DNA of 64,000 nucleotides from Micromonospora eburnea (lineage in GTDB: Bacteria > Actinomycetota > Actinomycetes > Mycobacteriales > Micromonosporaceae), in assembly GCF_900090225.1 (NCBI RefSeq), contig NZ_FMHY01000002.1, forward strand, positions 4,092,001 to 4,156,000, written 5' to 3'. The stretch's first letter is position 1. Every line of letters begins with the position of its first letter. Below are positions 15,952 through 25,833 of the stretch, piece by piece. The position numbers were made by a program, and so were the translations under genes. The notes beneath the pieces were generated by a model. That model was given only the letters and a program-made list of their open reading frames with translations. It made no database searches and was not told the DNA's origin.

Positions 15952-17499
15952 ATGTCCCTGTCGCCGGCTGAAGCGTTGCCGAACGTCGCGCGGCAACGCC
16001 TGACCCCGTTCGATCCTCGCGGAGACCGCTACTCGTGGGTGGCCACCGCGGCGGTGGTGGTGATCGCGGCCGTCCTGCGCCTGGTCGACCTCGCCGGGCC
16101 GAAGGGCAAGATCTTCGACGAACGCTACTACGCCACCGACGCGTACAACCTGCTCACCCGCGGGATCGAGTGGGACGAGAAGAACAACACCGCGGGGTAC
16201 GTCGTGCACCCGCCGCTCGGCAAGTGGATGATCGCGCTCGGCGAGTGGCTCTTCGGCTACAACGAGTTCGGCTGGCGTATCGCGGCCGCGGTCACCGGCA
16301 CCGCGTCGGTCCTCATCCTCGTCCGGGTGGCCCGACGGATGTTCGGGTCCACCGCGCTCGGCTGCGCCGCGGGCCTGCTGATGGCGCTGGACGGCATGCA
16401 TCTGGTGCTCTCCCGGTCGGCGCTGCTCGACATCTTCCTGATGTTCTTCGTCCTTGCCGCCTTCGGCACCCTGGTCCTCGACCGCGACGCCCGGCGACGC
16501 CGGTGGTCGCGGACGCTGGAGGACGGCCCCGGCCAGGGCGCACGCGCGGGTCGCCCCCGGTTCGCCGTGCCCTGGTGGCGGCTGGCCACCTTCGTCCTGC
16601 TCGGCTGCGCGTGCGCGGTCAAATGGAGCGGCGTGTGGTATGTCGTCGCGTTCGCCGCGCTGATGCTCTACTGGGAGGCCCAGACCCGACGCTCCGCCGG
16701 CGTACGGCGCCCGTGGCGCGGCGGGCTGCTCGACGAGATCGGTTGGCTGGTGCTCGGCGGGGTCCTTGTCTGCGCGGTCTACCTGGCCAGCTGGGCCGGG
16801 TGGTTCGGCAGCGACGACGGCTACTTCCGCCACTGGCTGCGCGACACCGGCCAGCGGGAGACGCCCGTCATCGGCGCGTTGCGGAACCTGTGGCACTACC
16901 ACCAGGAGGCGCTGGGGTTCCATACCGGGTTGCAGGATCCACATCCATACCAGTCGTGGCCGTGGCAGTGGCTGCTGCTCGGTCGACCGGTCGCGTTCGA
17001 CTTCTGGTGCGGCGGCGAGTGTGCCGGGCCGGCCCCCGCCAGGGAGATCCTGCTGCTCGGCACGCCGGTGCTGTGGTGGTCGTTCATCCCTGCCCTGGGG
17101 GCGCTGGTCTGGTTCGGCATCGCTCGGCGCGACTGGCGGGCGGGCTCGATCGGGGTGGGCGTCGTCGCCGGGTTGTTGCCCTGGTTCTACTTCGCGGCCG
17201 TCGACAACCGCACGATGTTCTACTTCTACGCCCTCCCCGCGGAGCCCTTCCTGATCCTCGCCGTGGTCTACGTGCTCGGCGCGATCATGACGCCGGCCCG
17301 TTCTCCGGTCACGACCGGCGTCGCGGTCGGCGGCGGGGACAGCGGAGGCGACCGCCGGATGATCGGCGCGATCACCGCCGGCCTGTACGTGCTGCTGGTC
17401 GCGGCCTGCTTCGCGTACTTCTATCCGATCTATGTCGGGAAGACCATCACGTACGCCGAGTGGGCGGCCCGGATGTGGCTGGGCAGCCGCTGGACGTAA
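15952..17499 (+). CDS. pmt: Protein O-mannosyltransferase (GT39/PMT family)
   Basis: 515 residues with about ten membrane segments. The first external loop carries the catalytic acidic pair in IFDERYYATDAY, followed by VHPPLGKWMIALGE, the conserved PMT HPP motif, and later SRSALLDIFLMFF. The family transfers mannose from polyprenyl-phosphate mannose to Ser/Thr of proteins during Sec export. The gene usually sits alone in actinomycetes, as here. No clear ribosome site precedes the ATG; a TATGAT box lies 20 nt upstream, so the leader may be very short. Confidence 0.92.
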   Translation: MSLSPAEALPNVARQRLTPFDPRGDRYSWVATAAVVVIAAVLRLVDLAGPKGKIFDERYYATDAYNLLTRGIEWDEKNNTAGYVVHPPLGKWMIALGEWLFGYNEFGWRIAAAVTGTASVLILVRVARRMFGSTALGCAAGLLMALDGMHLVLSRSALLDIFLMFFVLAAFGTLVLDRDARRRRWSRTLEDGPGQGARAGRPRFAVPWWRLATFVLLGCACAVKWSGVWYVVAFAALMLYWEAQTRRSAGVRRPWRGGLLDEIGWLVLGGVLVCAVYLASWAGWFGSDDGYFRHWLRDTGQRETPVIGALRNLWHYHQEALGFHTGLQDPHPYQSWPWQWLLLGRPVAFDFWCGGECAGPAPAREILLLGTPVLWWSFIPALGALVWFGIARRDWRAGSIGVGVVAGLLPWFYFAAVDNRTMFYFYALPAEPFLILAVVYVLGAIMTPARSPVTTGVAVGGGDSGGDRRMIGAITAGLYVLLVAACFAYFYPIYVGKTITYAEWAARMWLGSRWT

Positions 17500-17544
17500 C
17501 GATGCGGCCGCCCCGGGGCGCACACCGTCGAGCCGTCCGGTCGG

Positions 17545-18795
17545 TCACGCGCCGGTCGCGAGGAACACCACGCCGATGGCGGTGATGGCGGCGGTGAGGC
17601 CCCACCCGGCTGCGGCGAGCCAGCCGGGGATGCGGTGCCCGCCCATCACCCTGGGGTCGCGGGCGAGCTTGATCAGAAAGGCCAGCGAGATGGGGGTGCC
17701 TATCCCGCCGGCGAGGCTGGCGAGAAACAACAGCCGGATCGGGTCGACCCCGGACAGCACGGCGGCGACACTGAGCGCGAGGGTGAGCGCGAGCACCAGG
17801 TAGAAGCGGAGTGCCTGACGGGCGGGCTGGGACAGGCCGCGACGCCAGCCGAACTCGGCGCCGACGATGTATCCGGTGGAGGCGGCCAGGATGGGCAGGG
17901 CCAGCAGGGTGGAGGCGAGCATGCCGATGGCGAACAGGTACGCGGCCCCGGGCCCGGCGACGGGTTCGAGGGCGCGGGCGGCCTGCTCCGAGGTCTCGAC
18001 CCGGGTGCCCTCGCGACCGAGGGTGGCGGCGGTGGCGACCTGGATGAACCAGAAGATCGCCACGGCCACCACGACGGCCGCGGTCGACTGGACGGCCTGG
18101 AAACGCAGCCGGGAGATCGGTGGGCGCTCCTCCGCGTGGGAGATCGACTGCCAGACGTAGACGTAGCTGGTGAGGGTGGTGCCCAGCAGGGCGAGGGCGG
18201 AGGTGATGTGGAGCCTGTCGAGTGGCAGGGTGGGGACGAGCGTGCCGCGGGCTACGGCGTGCCAGTCGGGGCGGGCGAGGACGGCGGCGACGCCGAAGGC
18301 GATCAACACGAGCATGACGTACTGCAACAGCCGCTGCACCTTGTGAAAGGCCCCGGCGAGCAGCAGTACGAGGACCGCGGCGGCCAACGGCAGGGTCCAG
18401 ATCCGCCAGCCGATGCCGGTGAGCAGTTCCAGCGCGGCACCGCCGGCGGCGACGTCGGCGGCCAGGGTGAACAGGTTCACCGCGACGATCGACACGAGCA
18501 GCAGCAGCCGCGCCGGGCGGCCGTACCGCAGGACGACCAGACGTTGCAGGTCGTGGCCCGTGACGACGCTGATCCGCGAGGCGATGGTCAGCACTCCCGC
18601 CACCAGGGGAATCAGCAGGACGGTCAACCACGCCAGGGAGTAACCGGTGGTGGAGCCGATCACGGACATGGTGCCCACGGTGGTGGGATCGACGTCGGAC
18701 ACGGCGGCCACCAGGCCGTTGCCCAACCCTGCGGTCAGCACGAGCAGCCGCCCGCGCCCGCCACCGTGCTGCGGCGAACTGGGCGGGGCGGTCAC
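17545..18795 (-). CDS. NRAMP-family transporter with altered metal-site motifs
   Basis: 416 residues and about 11 membrane segments. TM1 reads SDVDPTTVGT near residue 35 where classical NRAMP proteins have DPGN: the Asp is kept but Gly-Asn is Thr-Thr. The TM6 region reads TSYVYVWQS where MPHNLYLHS is usual, so the metal-coordinating Met and the following His are absent. It is therefore an NRAMP relative whose substrate need not be Mn/Fe. Start chosen at the GTG before TAPPSSPQ; upstream reading lacks membrane or family character. Confidence 0.85.
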   Translation of the reverse strand: MTAPPSSPQHGGGRGRLLVLTAGLGNGLVAAVSDVDPTTVGTMSVIGSTTGYSLAWLTVLLIPLVAGVLTIASRISVVTGHDLQRLVVLRYGRPARLLLLVSIVAVNLFTLAADVAAGGAALELLTGIGWRIWTLPLAAAVLVLLLAGAFHKVQRLLQYVMLVLIAFGVAAVLARPDWHAVARGTLVPTLPLDRLHITSALALLGTTLTSYVYVWQSISHAEERPPISRLRFQAVQSTAAVVVAVAIFWFIQVATAATLGREGTRVETSEQAARALEPVAGPGAAYLFAIGMLASTLLALPILAASTGYIVGAEFGWRRGLSQPARQALRFYLVLALTLALSVAAVLSGVDPIRLLFLASLAGGIGTPISLAFLIKLARDPRVMGGHRIPGWLAAAGWGLTAAITAIGVVFLATGA

Positions 18796-18997
18796 GTCGC
18801 TCGGTTCCCACCAGGCGGGTGGACAAACATTCCCGTCGCCCAAACCACACGTCACCGGCCGTAACCGCGCTTCGTGCCCCAAACGCCGCGCCCGGCGGGC
18901 TGTCGGGGGTCCGACTCGTCGGGCCCCGCCCGACACTTCGAGGGCTACCGTCATCGGCGTGCCGCCGGATCGGAGACCACCCGCGGCTGAGGGCGCC

Positions 18998-21886
18998 GTG
19001 CAGGTGCGGCTACTCGGCCCGGTGGACGTCACGGTGAACGGCAGGCCGCGCCCGGTGCCCGGGCTACGGCGGAAGGCCGTGCTCGCCGCCCTGGCCCTCC
19101 AGCCGGGGCAACCGGTCAGCGTCGTCCGCGTCATTCAGGTGACCTGGGACGGCAAGCCACCGGCGACGGCGGTCAACACCCTCCAGAGCCACGTCTCCTA
19201 CCTGCGCCGGACGATCGGCCTGGGCACCACGATCGTGGCCCGGCCGCCCGGCTACCTGCTGGACGTCGGAGCCGAGGGCACCGACCTCCAGGTCGCCAGC
19301 GGGCTGATCCGGCAGGCCCGGTGCTCGGCCGACCCCGCCACGGCCGCCTCCCGGCTGCGGGCGGCGCTCGCGCTGTGGCGCGGCCGGCCCCTGACCGACG
19401 TCGCCGGCCTGACCTGGCTCGACGAACAGGCGCAATGGTTGACGACACTCCGGCTGGACGCCGTGCACGCGCTCGTCGAGGCCCGCCTCGCCCTGGGCGA
19501 ACACGCACAGCTCGTACCCGAACTGGAGCGGCTGACCAGGCAACACCCCTACCACGAGGACCTCCGGGGTCAACTGATGCTCGCGCTGTACCGCGCCGGT
19601 CGCCCCACCGACGCGCTCGCCGCGTACCAGCGGTTCCGGCGGGTCCTCGGCGACGAACTGGGCACCGACCCCGGTCCCACGCTGCGCCGGCTCGAAGCCG
19701 CGATCCTGCGGCACGACGACAGCCTCGACCCGTCGCCGGTCCCGGCCCAGGTCACCGGCGCGGGCCCCGGGCCCGCCGCGCCGTCGCGGGCGGCACCCGC
19801 ACAGTTGCCCCTGGCCCTGCCCACCTTCAGTGGTCGGGTCGGCGAGCTCGCCCTGCTGGACGCCGTACTCGCCGAGGAGGCCGGAAGGTCGCCGACGGTG
19901 GTGATCACCGTGGTGTCGGGGACCGCGGGAGTCGGCAAGACGGCCCTCGCCGTACAGTGGGCGCACCGGGTCGCGGGCCGGTTCCCCGACGGGCAGTTGT
20001 ACGTGAACCTGCGCGGCTTCGACCCCGCCGGGGCGCTGGTGTCGCCGGCGGCGGCGCTCCGTTCGTTCCTCGACGCGCTCGGCGTCCCGGCCGAGCGGAT
20101 CCCGGACGGCCTGGCCGATCAGGCCGCGCTCTACCGCTCCACGCTGGCCGGCCGGCGGATGTTGGTCCTCCTGGACAACGCCCGCGACGTCGAACAGGTC
20201 CGACCACTGCTGCCCGGCACACCCGGATGTCTCGTCGTGGTGACCAGCCGCAGCGAGCTGATCCCGCTGGTGGCGGTCGAGGGCGCCCACCCGGTGCCCC
20301 TGGACCTGCTGTCCGCGCCGCAGTCCCGGGAGTTGCTGGTCCGCCGGCTCGGGGCCGATCGGGTCGCGGCCGAGCCGGGGGCGGTGGCGGACATCATCGC
20401 CCGCTGCGCGCGGCTGCCCCTCGCGCTGGCCGTCGCCGCCGCCCGGGCCGCCACCCGACCGTGTCTCTCGCTCGCGGCGCTCGCCGCCGAGCTGCGTGCC
20501 GCCACGCCGGTGCTGGACGCCCTGACCGGCGGGGACCCGTCCACCGACGTCCGGGCCGTCTTCTCGTGGTCGTACCGGGCGTTGAGCGACGACGCCGCGC
20601 GGCTGTTCCGGCTGATCGGCCTGCACGCCGGCCCGGACCTCGCGCCCCCGGCCGCGGCCAGCCTGGCCGGCGTGCCACTGCGCCGGGCGTACGCGCTGCT
20701 GGCCGAGCTGACCGGCATGCACCTGCTCGCCGAGACCACCCCCGGCCGGTACGCGTTCCACGACCTGCTCCGGGCCTACGCCCTGGAGCGGGCCCACGGC
20801 GTGGACGACCGGCACGACCGGGACGCCGCGATCTGCCGACTTTTCGACCACTACCTGCACACCGGGCACGCCGCCGCCCGGCTCCTGGACGTCATCCGAG
20901 CCCCGATCCCACTGGACGCGGCACCGGCCGGTGTCACGGTCGGGAGCATCACCGACCCGGAAGCCGCGCTGGGCTGGTACTTGGCCGAGTACGGGGTGCT
21001 TCTCGCCACCGCGCGGCAGGCCGCCCAGGCCGGGCACGACGACCACGCCTGGAAACTGGCCTGGACCCTCAGCACCTTCCTCGTCCGCCAGGGCCACTGG
21101 CACGACCAGATCGCCGTCCACCACGACGCGCTGGTCGCCGCCCGTCGCCTGGCCGACCCGCTCGGTCAGGCCAACGCCGAACACGGTCTCGGTCTCGGCT
21201 ACACCCGGTCCGGCAGGTTCGACGAGGCCCACCCGCATCTGCTCGCCGCCCTGGAGCTGTTCGGCGGCGTCGATGATCGGATCAGCCAGGCGCTCGTGCT
21301 CGACAGCCTGACCTGGCTGGCGGAACGGGAGGGCCGGCCGGCCGACGCGCTCGCGCACGCGGAGCACGCCTATCGCCTCGCCCGGGACACGGGCGACGCC
21401 GCCACCCAGGCGCGGCACCTCAACGCCATCGGCTGGTGCCACGGCCTGCTGGGCGACCACCGGCGGGCGGTCACCTACTGCACGTCGGCCCTCGACCTGT
21501 TCCGCGGGCTCGACGACCGGAACGGCCAGGCGGCGACCTGGGACAGCCTGGGCTACGCCTACCGCCATCTCGGTGCCCCGGAGCGGGCCGTCGGCTGCTA
21601 CCACCGGGCCATCGACCTGTATCGCCAGCTTGCCGACCCGTACAACGTGGCGCTCAGCCTCGCCGACCTCGGCGAGATCCACGACGACGTCGGCGACCGG
21701 CGGGCCGCCCGGCGGGTCTGGCAGGAGGCCCTGTCCATTCTCGACGGGCTCGCGCATCCCGACGCCGAGGGCATCCGGACGAGGCTGGCCGGCGTCGGGT
21801 GCTCCGATGCCACTCTGTCGGGCGCCGGAGCGGCGGGCCCGGCATCGGGCCGGCCGACCGCGCCCGGCGGGTCCGCCGCCGGGTGA
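18998..21886 (+). CDS. AfsR/SARP-type transcriptional regulator (BTAD, NB-ARC, TPR)
   Basis: 962 residues. An OmpR-like DNA-binding domain (1-90, VQVRLLGPVDVTVNG, AVNTLQSHVSYLRR) is followed by a bacterial transcriptional activator domain (to about 240), an NB-ARC ATPase with Walker A GTAGVGKTALA near 307 and MLVLLDNARD, and C-terminal TPR repeats (about 700-940). This layout matches AfsR-like pleiotropic or pathway-specific regulators. The GTG start has GAGGG 4 nt upstream; an in-frame GTG at 18959 sits 7 nt after TACCGT and could give a leaderless, 13-residue-longer protein. No target cluster adjoins it. Confidence 0.88.
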   Translation: MQVRLLGPVDVTVNGRPRPVPGLRRKAVLAALALQPGQPVSVVRVIQVTWDGKPPATAVNTLQSHVSYLRRTIGLGTTIVARPPGYLLDVGAEGTDLQVASGLIRQARCSADPATAASRLRAALALWRGRPLTDVAGLTWLDEQAQWLTTLRLDAVHALVEARLALGEHAQLVPELERLTRQHPYHEDLRGQLMLALYRAGRPTDALAAYQRFRRVLGDELGTDPGPTLRRLEAAILRHDDSLDPSPVPAQVTGAGPGPAAPSRAAPAQLPLALPTFSGRVGELALLDAVLAEEAGRSPTVVITVVSGTAGVGKTALAVQWAHRVAGRFPDGQLYVNLRGFDPAGALVSPAAALRSFLDALGVPAERIPDGLADQAALYRSTLAGRRMLVLLDNARDVEQVRPLLPGTPGCLVVVTSRSELIPLVAVEGAHPVPLDLLSAPQSRELLVRRLGADRVAAEPGAVADIIARCARLPLALAVAAARAATRPCLSLAALAAELRAATPVLDALTGGDPSTDVRAVFSWSYRALSDDAARLFRLIGLHAGPDLAPPAAASLAGVPLRRAYALLAELTGMHLLAETTPGRYAFHDLLRAYALERAHGVDDRHDRDAAICRLFDHYLHTGHAAARLLDVIRAPIPLDAAPAGVTVGSITDPEAALGWYLAEYGVLLATARQAAQAGHDDHAWKLAWTLSTFLVRQGHWHDQIAVHHDALVAARRLADPLGQANAEHGLGLGYTRSGRFDEAHPHLLAALELFGGVDDRISQALVLDSLTWLAEREGRPADALAHAEHAYRLARDTGDAATQARHLNAIGWCHGLLGDHRRAVTYCTSALDLFRGLDDRNGQAATWDSLGYAYRHLGAPERAVGCYHRAIDLYRQLADPYNVALSLADLGEIHDDVGDRRAARRVWQEALSILDGLAHPDAEGIRTRLAGVGCSDATLSGAGAAGPASGRPTAPGGSAAG

Positions 21887-21970
21887 CCGGAAGGCCGGCG
21901 GCCGACCCGGCGTTCACACCGGATCGACCGTCGGTCGGGTTGCCGTCGGCGGTCCGCCGTCAGCCGGACC

Positions 21971-22576
21971 TCACCACCGGATGATGATCGAGCACCACGG
22001 CGGGAACAACTTGCACTTGAAGGTGATGGTGAACTTCGGCCTCTTGCGGTTCGAGAACTCCACCGTGGGAACCTCGGTGCCGGCCTTGTCGGCGAGGTCG
22101 GCAATGGTCGTCTTCTCGGTCAGCTCCGTGGTGGTGTAGAGCTCCTTGCCGTCTTCGGAACGCACGACGGCCTGGTCCGGTTCGTACGGGTCGGGCACGC
22201 CGACCGCGTCGAGGATGTACTTGACCTCGCCGGCCCGGATGTCCCCCGCCCGTCCGTCGATCACCGCCTCGTCGACCCTGACCCCGCCACGGCCGTCCAC
22301 GGTGATCACGTCGGTGGTCGCCATGATCGGGGAGTCGAAGGGGTACCACCCGAAGTGCCACTCCCCACCCTGGCAGTGGAACAGCAGGTACGTGGTGCCT
22401 TCGGGCACATAGGTGATGGTGACGTTGCCCTTGTCGTCGACGCTCTCGACCGGGCAGTCGGTGCCCTTCGGCGGCACCGGTTTGTCGTCCTGGGCGTTGG
22501 CCGTACCCGGCGCCGACAGCACCACGGCGGCGAGTACGGCGAGCGCGGTCCAGCGCACGCCCGTCCTGCGAATCAT
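21971..22576 (-). CDS. Secreted protein of unknown function with C-terminal Cys pair
   Basis: 201 residues. A clean signal peptide ends at GTANA-QD near residue 29. The mature part is acidic with a CPVES segment, a long EVKYILDAVG region and an unusual tail KFTITFKCKLFPPWCSIII, giving four Cys in all (probably two disulphides). GGGAGGGA lies right before the ATG, a strong ribosome site. It converges on the AfsR-type gene and is divergent from the carboxypeptidase gene across a 612-nt gap. I do not recognise the family. Confidence 0.75.
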   Translation of the reverse strand: MIRRTGVRWTALAVLAAVVLSAPGTANAQDDKPVPPKGTDCPVESVDDKGNVTITYVPEGTTYLLFHCQGGEWHFGWYPFDSPIMATTDVITVDGRGGVRVDEAVIDGRAGDIRAGEVKYILDAVGVPDPYEPDQAVVRSEDGKELYTTTELTEKTTIADLADKAGTEVPTVEFSNRKRPKFTITFKCKLFPPWCSIIIRW

Positions 22577-23188
22577 GTTCCCTCCCGTTGTTCGTGACCG
22601 GGTGACCCGGTCGCCACCACCCACCATCGCGGCACGGGCTGGAACGGCACTGATACGGCGCTGACGCCGCCGGTGGGGAGCCCACGCCCGACACGCCCCG
22701 CGCACGGCGTCGGACCACGTGAAGCGGATGCGGCCACGGAACAGGCTGGTGAAGCTGCATGCCCATGCATGGATCGCCTCTGTCGCTTCGGCGGGTTCAC
22801 CTTCAGGCCCCGGCCGGCCCCCAACACCGGCCGGCAGGCCGCATGGATCGTCAACCAGGTCGGGGAGCATGCTCACGGAACGTCAATGAGCGCCGCTCGG
22901 AATATGTCGCTTTCACATAGATAGTCCCCGCCGTGGTTGTGCCACCAGCCCGGCCACACCCTTCCGGGCGCGACGCCTCAAGTAATGCTCAAATCCGGTT
23001 CGATCGATCAATGGTCGCCGAAGGACACCCATACGCTCCCCTCGGTTCCAGCCGGTCCCCATCGCTTCGGAGCCGACACGGAGGTTGCCTCACGGGACAG
23101 GTCCAACGGCATTCACCGCGTGCAACGGCGCAACGGTCAGCGTTGGCCAGCACATCAACCACCACGCCACAAGCAGAAGGAGGGAAGA
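22577..23188. other. Long divergent intergenic region
   Basis: 612 nt between two exported-protein genes. It contains A/T-richer patches likely to be promoters (around 22895-22925, GGAATATGTCGCTTTCACAT, and around 22980-23020) and a perfect inverted repeat TGCATG-CC-CATGCA at 22757-22770. No convincing small gene. Confidence 0.45.
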
Positions 23189-25669
23189 ATGCGACGCAAA
23201 CAACTGCGCATCGCGCTTTTCGCGCTACCCGCCCTGGTGGGTAGCGTCCTCATGGCAACCACCCCCGCGGGCGCGGATCCCGCGGGATCGACCGCCAGGG
23301 CAGGCTCGGAGCGATCCCACCTCGAGGACCAGGACCCGGTACGCCTCGTGCGCATCCAGCTGGCCGGCGCCGACATGCTGGACAAGGTCGTCGCCGCCGG
23401 CTTCGACCTTGAGCACGGACTCCGGCGGGTGCCGACCGGCATCGAAGGCGAGGCGGTGGTGACCGCCGAGCAGATCGCCGAACTCGAGGCGTTGGGCGTC
23501 GAGATCCTCGACGACGGCCAGGGCTTCGCGTGGAGCGACGACGCCGACGGCGGCCTCCCGGCCTTCCGCGCGCAGGCCGTCCAGCCGCTCAGTCACGAGC
23601 AGACGGTACGGATCGTCCGCGCCGACTGGTTCACCACCAAGGGCCAGGGTTTCCTCTACGTCGAGGCGCGGACCACCGCCGGACAGCAGACGAACCCGAT
23701 CGTCGCGATGCAGCTCGAGAACGACTCGGGCCCGGGCACGTCGTTCGGTTCCGCCCGGACCATGAGCCGGTTCGTCGACTCCGGTCAGTACATGTTCCAC
23801 CGGAACCTGTTCAAGCTCGACGCGCGCCCGAGCCAGATCCGGGTCACGAGTTCGACCGGCGGCGTCGCCACCGGTTTCGTCTCCAACTGGCTCGAGGACG
23901 GTGCGCCGCCGCTGACGGCGAACCCGGGCTACAAGTGGGACTTCATCGACGGCTACAAGACCCCGCAGCAGCTCTACCGCCGGGCCGAAGAGATCGCCCG
24001 CCAGTACCCGAAGATCGCGGAGATCATCTACCTGCCCTACCAGACGAACGGCTACCAGCGTAAGGCGCAGGCCACGGTCGGCGGCACCGGGCAGGCTGCG
24101 GTCGTGGCCAGCTCGGCGGCGTGGGGCCACGAGGGTGGCAACGACATCACCGTCGAGTTCGTGAACCGGCCGGGGGCGAACCTCCCGCTCGCGGTCGAGG
24201 TCAACGGCAAAGCGATCCGCGTGCTGCTCGCCAAGGACGCCTCCGGCGGGCTCGCGAGCACCGCGGCACAGGTGGCGAACGCACTGAAGACGCAGTCCGG
24301 CGGCCTGATCGACCGGGCGCACCCGTACCGGACCAACGCGGGCACCGGCATCGTCCAGCCGACGCCCGTCCCGGTGGCGCTGACCGACTTCCTCGACGAG
24401 AAGCGCGTCGGCGCGCCGGAGGGCGAGGTGCCGCGCGGACCGGCCACGATCCCCGTCCTGCGGATCGGCAAGCACCGTGACGGCAAGAAGCCGGGTGTCC
24501 TGATCCAGGCGCAGGACCACGCCCGTGAGTGGGTGCCGGCGACGACCTCGCTGGAGGCGGCCGAGCGCCTGGTGCACAACTACGATTCCGACAAGGAAAC
24601 GAAGAAGATCGTCGACAACACCGACGTCTTCCTCATCCTGTCCAACAACCCCGACGGGGCGAACTACAGCTTCTACAACTTCGCCTCTCAGCGTCGGAAC
24701 ATGACGAACCACTGCCCGGACGCCGACGCCGATCCGGCCCGGCGTAACTCCTGGGGTGTCGACCTGAACCGGAACTACCGGGTGGGGTCGGGCCACGACG
24801 GCTACTCGGGCGGGTCGACCAACTGCGTCAGCGACACCTACCAGGGGCCGGAGAAGCTGTCCGAGCCGGAGTCGAAGAACATCATCTGGCTGGTCGAGAA
24901 GTACTCGAACATCAAGTTCATGATGTCGGTGCACTCCAACGGCGGCCAGCTGTTCTGGCAGCCCGGCGCCTACATCGCGGACGGGCGGATCACCACGCCG
25001 CGCCCGCCGCTGGGTGACGAGGCGTTCTACTGGCAGTCGGCCGCCCGGATCCTCTCGCAGGTCAAGGCGCACCGGCAGACCGTCGTCACGCCGGAGAACG
25101 TCGGCGGCTCGTCGGACGTCCTCTACTCCTCGGCGGGCAACGTGCGCGAGGACCTGTACCACAACTACGGCATCTACGCGTTCGGCTGGGAGGTCGGCGG
25201 CTCGGTCTACAACCCGGCCACCGGCAACTGGCAGGGCGGTTCGTTCCAGCCGGCATGGGTGGGCAACCCGGACCTCGTCAGCGGCCACGCCGAGACGATG
25301 GAGTACGCCAACGGGATCATGGAGATGTTCCGGATCGCGGCGGACTGGGGCAAGGACAACAAGAAGCCGACCTCCTCACTGGCGCCCGGAGCGGGGACGT
25401 ACGCCGGATCGGTCGACGTACGCTTCGAGACCAGCGAGCCGGCCACCATCTACTACACGACGGACGGCAGCCGCCCCACCCTCGAGTCGCCGCGCTACCA
25501 GGCGACCGAGTTCCGTGAGCCGGGGCAGGTGTTCCACGTGACCGAGACGACCACGTTCCGCTGGTTCTCGGTCGACGCCGCCGGCAACATCGAGCAGAAC
25601 TACGACCCGACGAAGAACGACACGCGCAACAACTACCGCGAGGCGACGATCACGGTCGTCCAGCAGTAG
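23189..25669 (+). CDS. Secreted M14 zinc carboxypeptidase with C-terminal CHB_HEX-like domain
   Basis: 826 residues. Signal peptide ends near TPAGADPAG. The M14 catalytic domain spans about 265-740: zinc ligands HARE near 444 (H-x-x-E) and His in MSVHSNGG near 581, substrate-binding SNNPDGAN and GVDLNRNYR, and the catalytic Glu in FGWEVGGS near 667. About 100 residues are inserted before the zinc motif (about 310-410), containing repeated AxxVNG-like strands. The C-terminal 90 residues (VDVRFETSEPATIYYTTDGS) match the chitobiase/beta-hexosaminidase C-terminal Ig-like fold. AAGGAGGG precedes the ATG. A strong hairpin follows the stop. Likely an extracellular peptide scavenger. Confidence 0.92.
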   Translation: MRRKQLRIALFALPALVGSVLMATTPAGADPAGSTARAGSERSHLEDQDPVRLVRIQLAGADMLDKVVAAGFDLEHGLRRVPTGIEGEAVVTAEQIAELEALGVEILDDGQGFAWSDDADGGLPAFRAQAVQPLSHEQTVRIVRADWFTTKGQGFLYVEARTTAGQQTNPIVAMQLENDSGPGTSFGSARTMSRFVDSGQYMFHRNLFKLDARPSQIRVTSSTGGVATGFVSNWLEDGAPPLTANPGYKWDFIDGYKTPQQLYRRAEEIARQYPKIAEIIYLPYQTNGYQRKAQATVGGTGQAAVVASSAAWGHEGGNDITVEFVNRPGANLPLAVEVNGKAIRVLLAKDASGGLASTAAQVANALKTQSGGLIDRAHPYRTNAGTGIVQPTPVPVALTDFLDEKRVGAPEGEVPRGPATIPVLRIGKHRDGKKPGVLIQAQDHAREWVPATTSLEAAERLVHNYDSDKETKKIVDNTDVFLILSNNPDGANYSFYNFASQRRNMTNHCPDADADPARRNSWGVDLNRNYRVGSGHDGYSGGSTNCVSDTYQGPEKLSEPESKNIIWLVEKYSNIKFMMSVHSNGGQLFWQPGAYIADGRITTPRPPLGDEAFYWQSAARILSQVKAHRQTVVTPENVGGSSDVLYSSAGNVREDLYHNYGIYAFGWEVGGSVYNPATGNWQGGSFQPAWVGNPDLVSGHAETMEYANGIMEMFRIAADWGKDNKKPTSSLAPGAGTYAGSVDVRFETSEPATIYYTTDGSRPTLESPRYQATEFREPGQVFHVTETTTFRWFSVDAAGNIEQNYDPTKNDTRNNYREATITVVQQ

Positions 25670-25684
25670 TCCAAGCCCGGTGAC

Positions 25685-25727
25685 CATCGCCTCGTCAGTG
25701 GGGCTCCGCCCCGTTGACGAGGCGATG
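25685..25727. terminator. Strong bidirectional hairpin terminator
   Basis: Perfect 13-bp outer stem (CATCGCCTCGTCA with TGACGAGGCGATG) enclosing a GGGG/CCCC inner stem. It starts 15 nt after the carboxypeptidase stop, between convergent genes. Confidence 0.8.
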
Positions 25728-25833
25728 TCGGACCGGGGCGGCGCCTTCCCGCTCGCGGCCGGACGGTCGCCGGCATCGGTAGGAGGTGGGGCCCTGGCCA
25801 CCGAGCGCCCTGACCCGGATCATCAGCAACGGT

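Noticed and set aside
22757..22770. TGCATG-CC-CATGCA inverted repeat as an operator
   Set aside because: Short and about 180 nt upstream of the nearest start on its strand; too weak to call a site alone.
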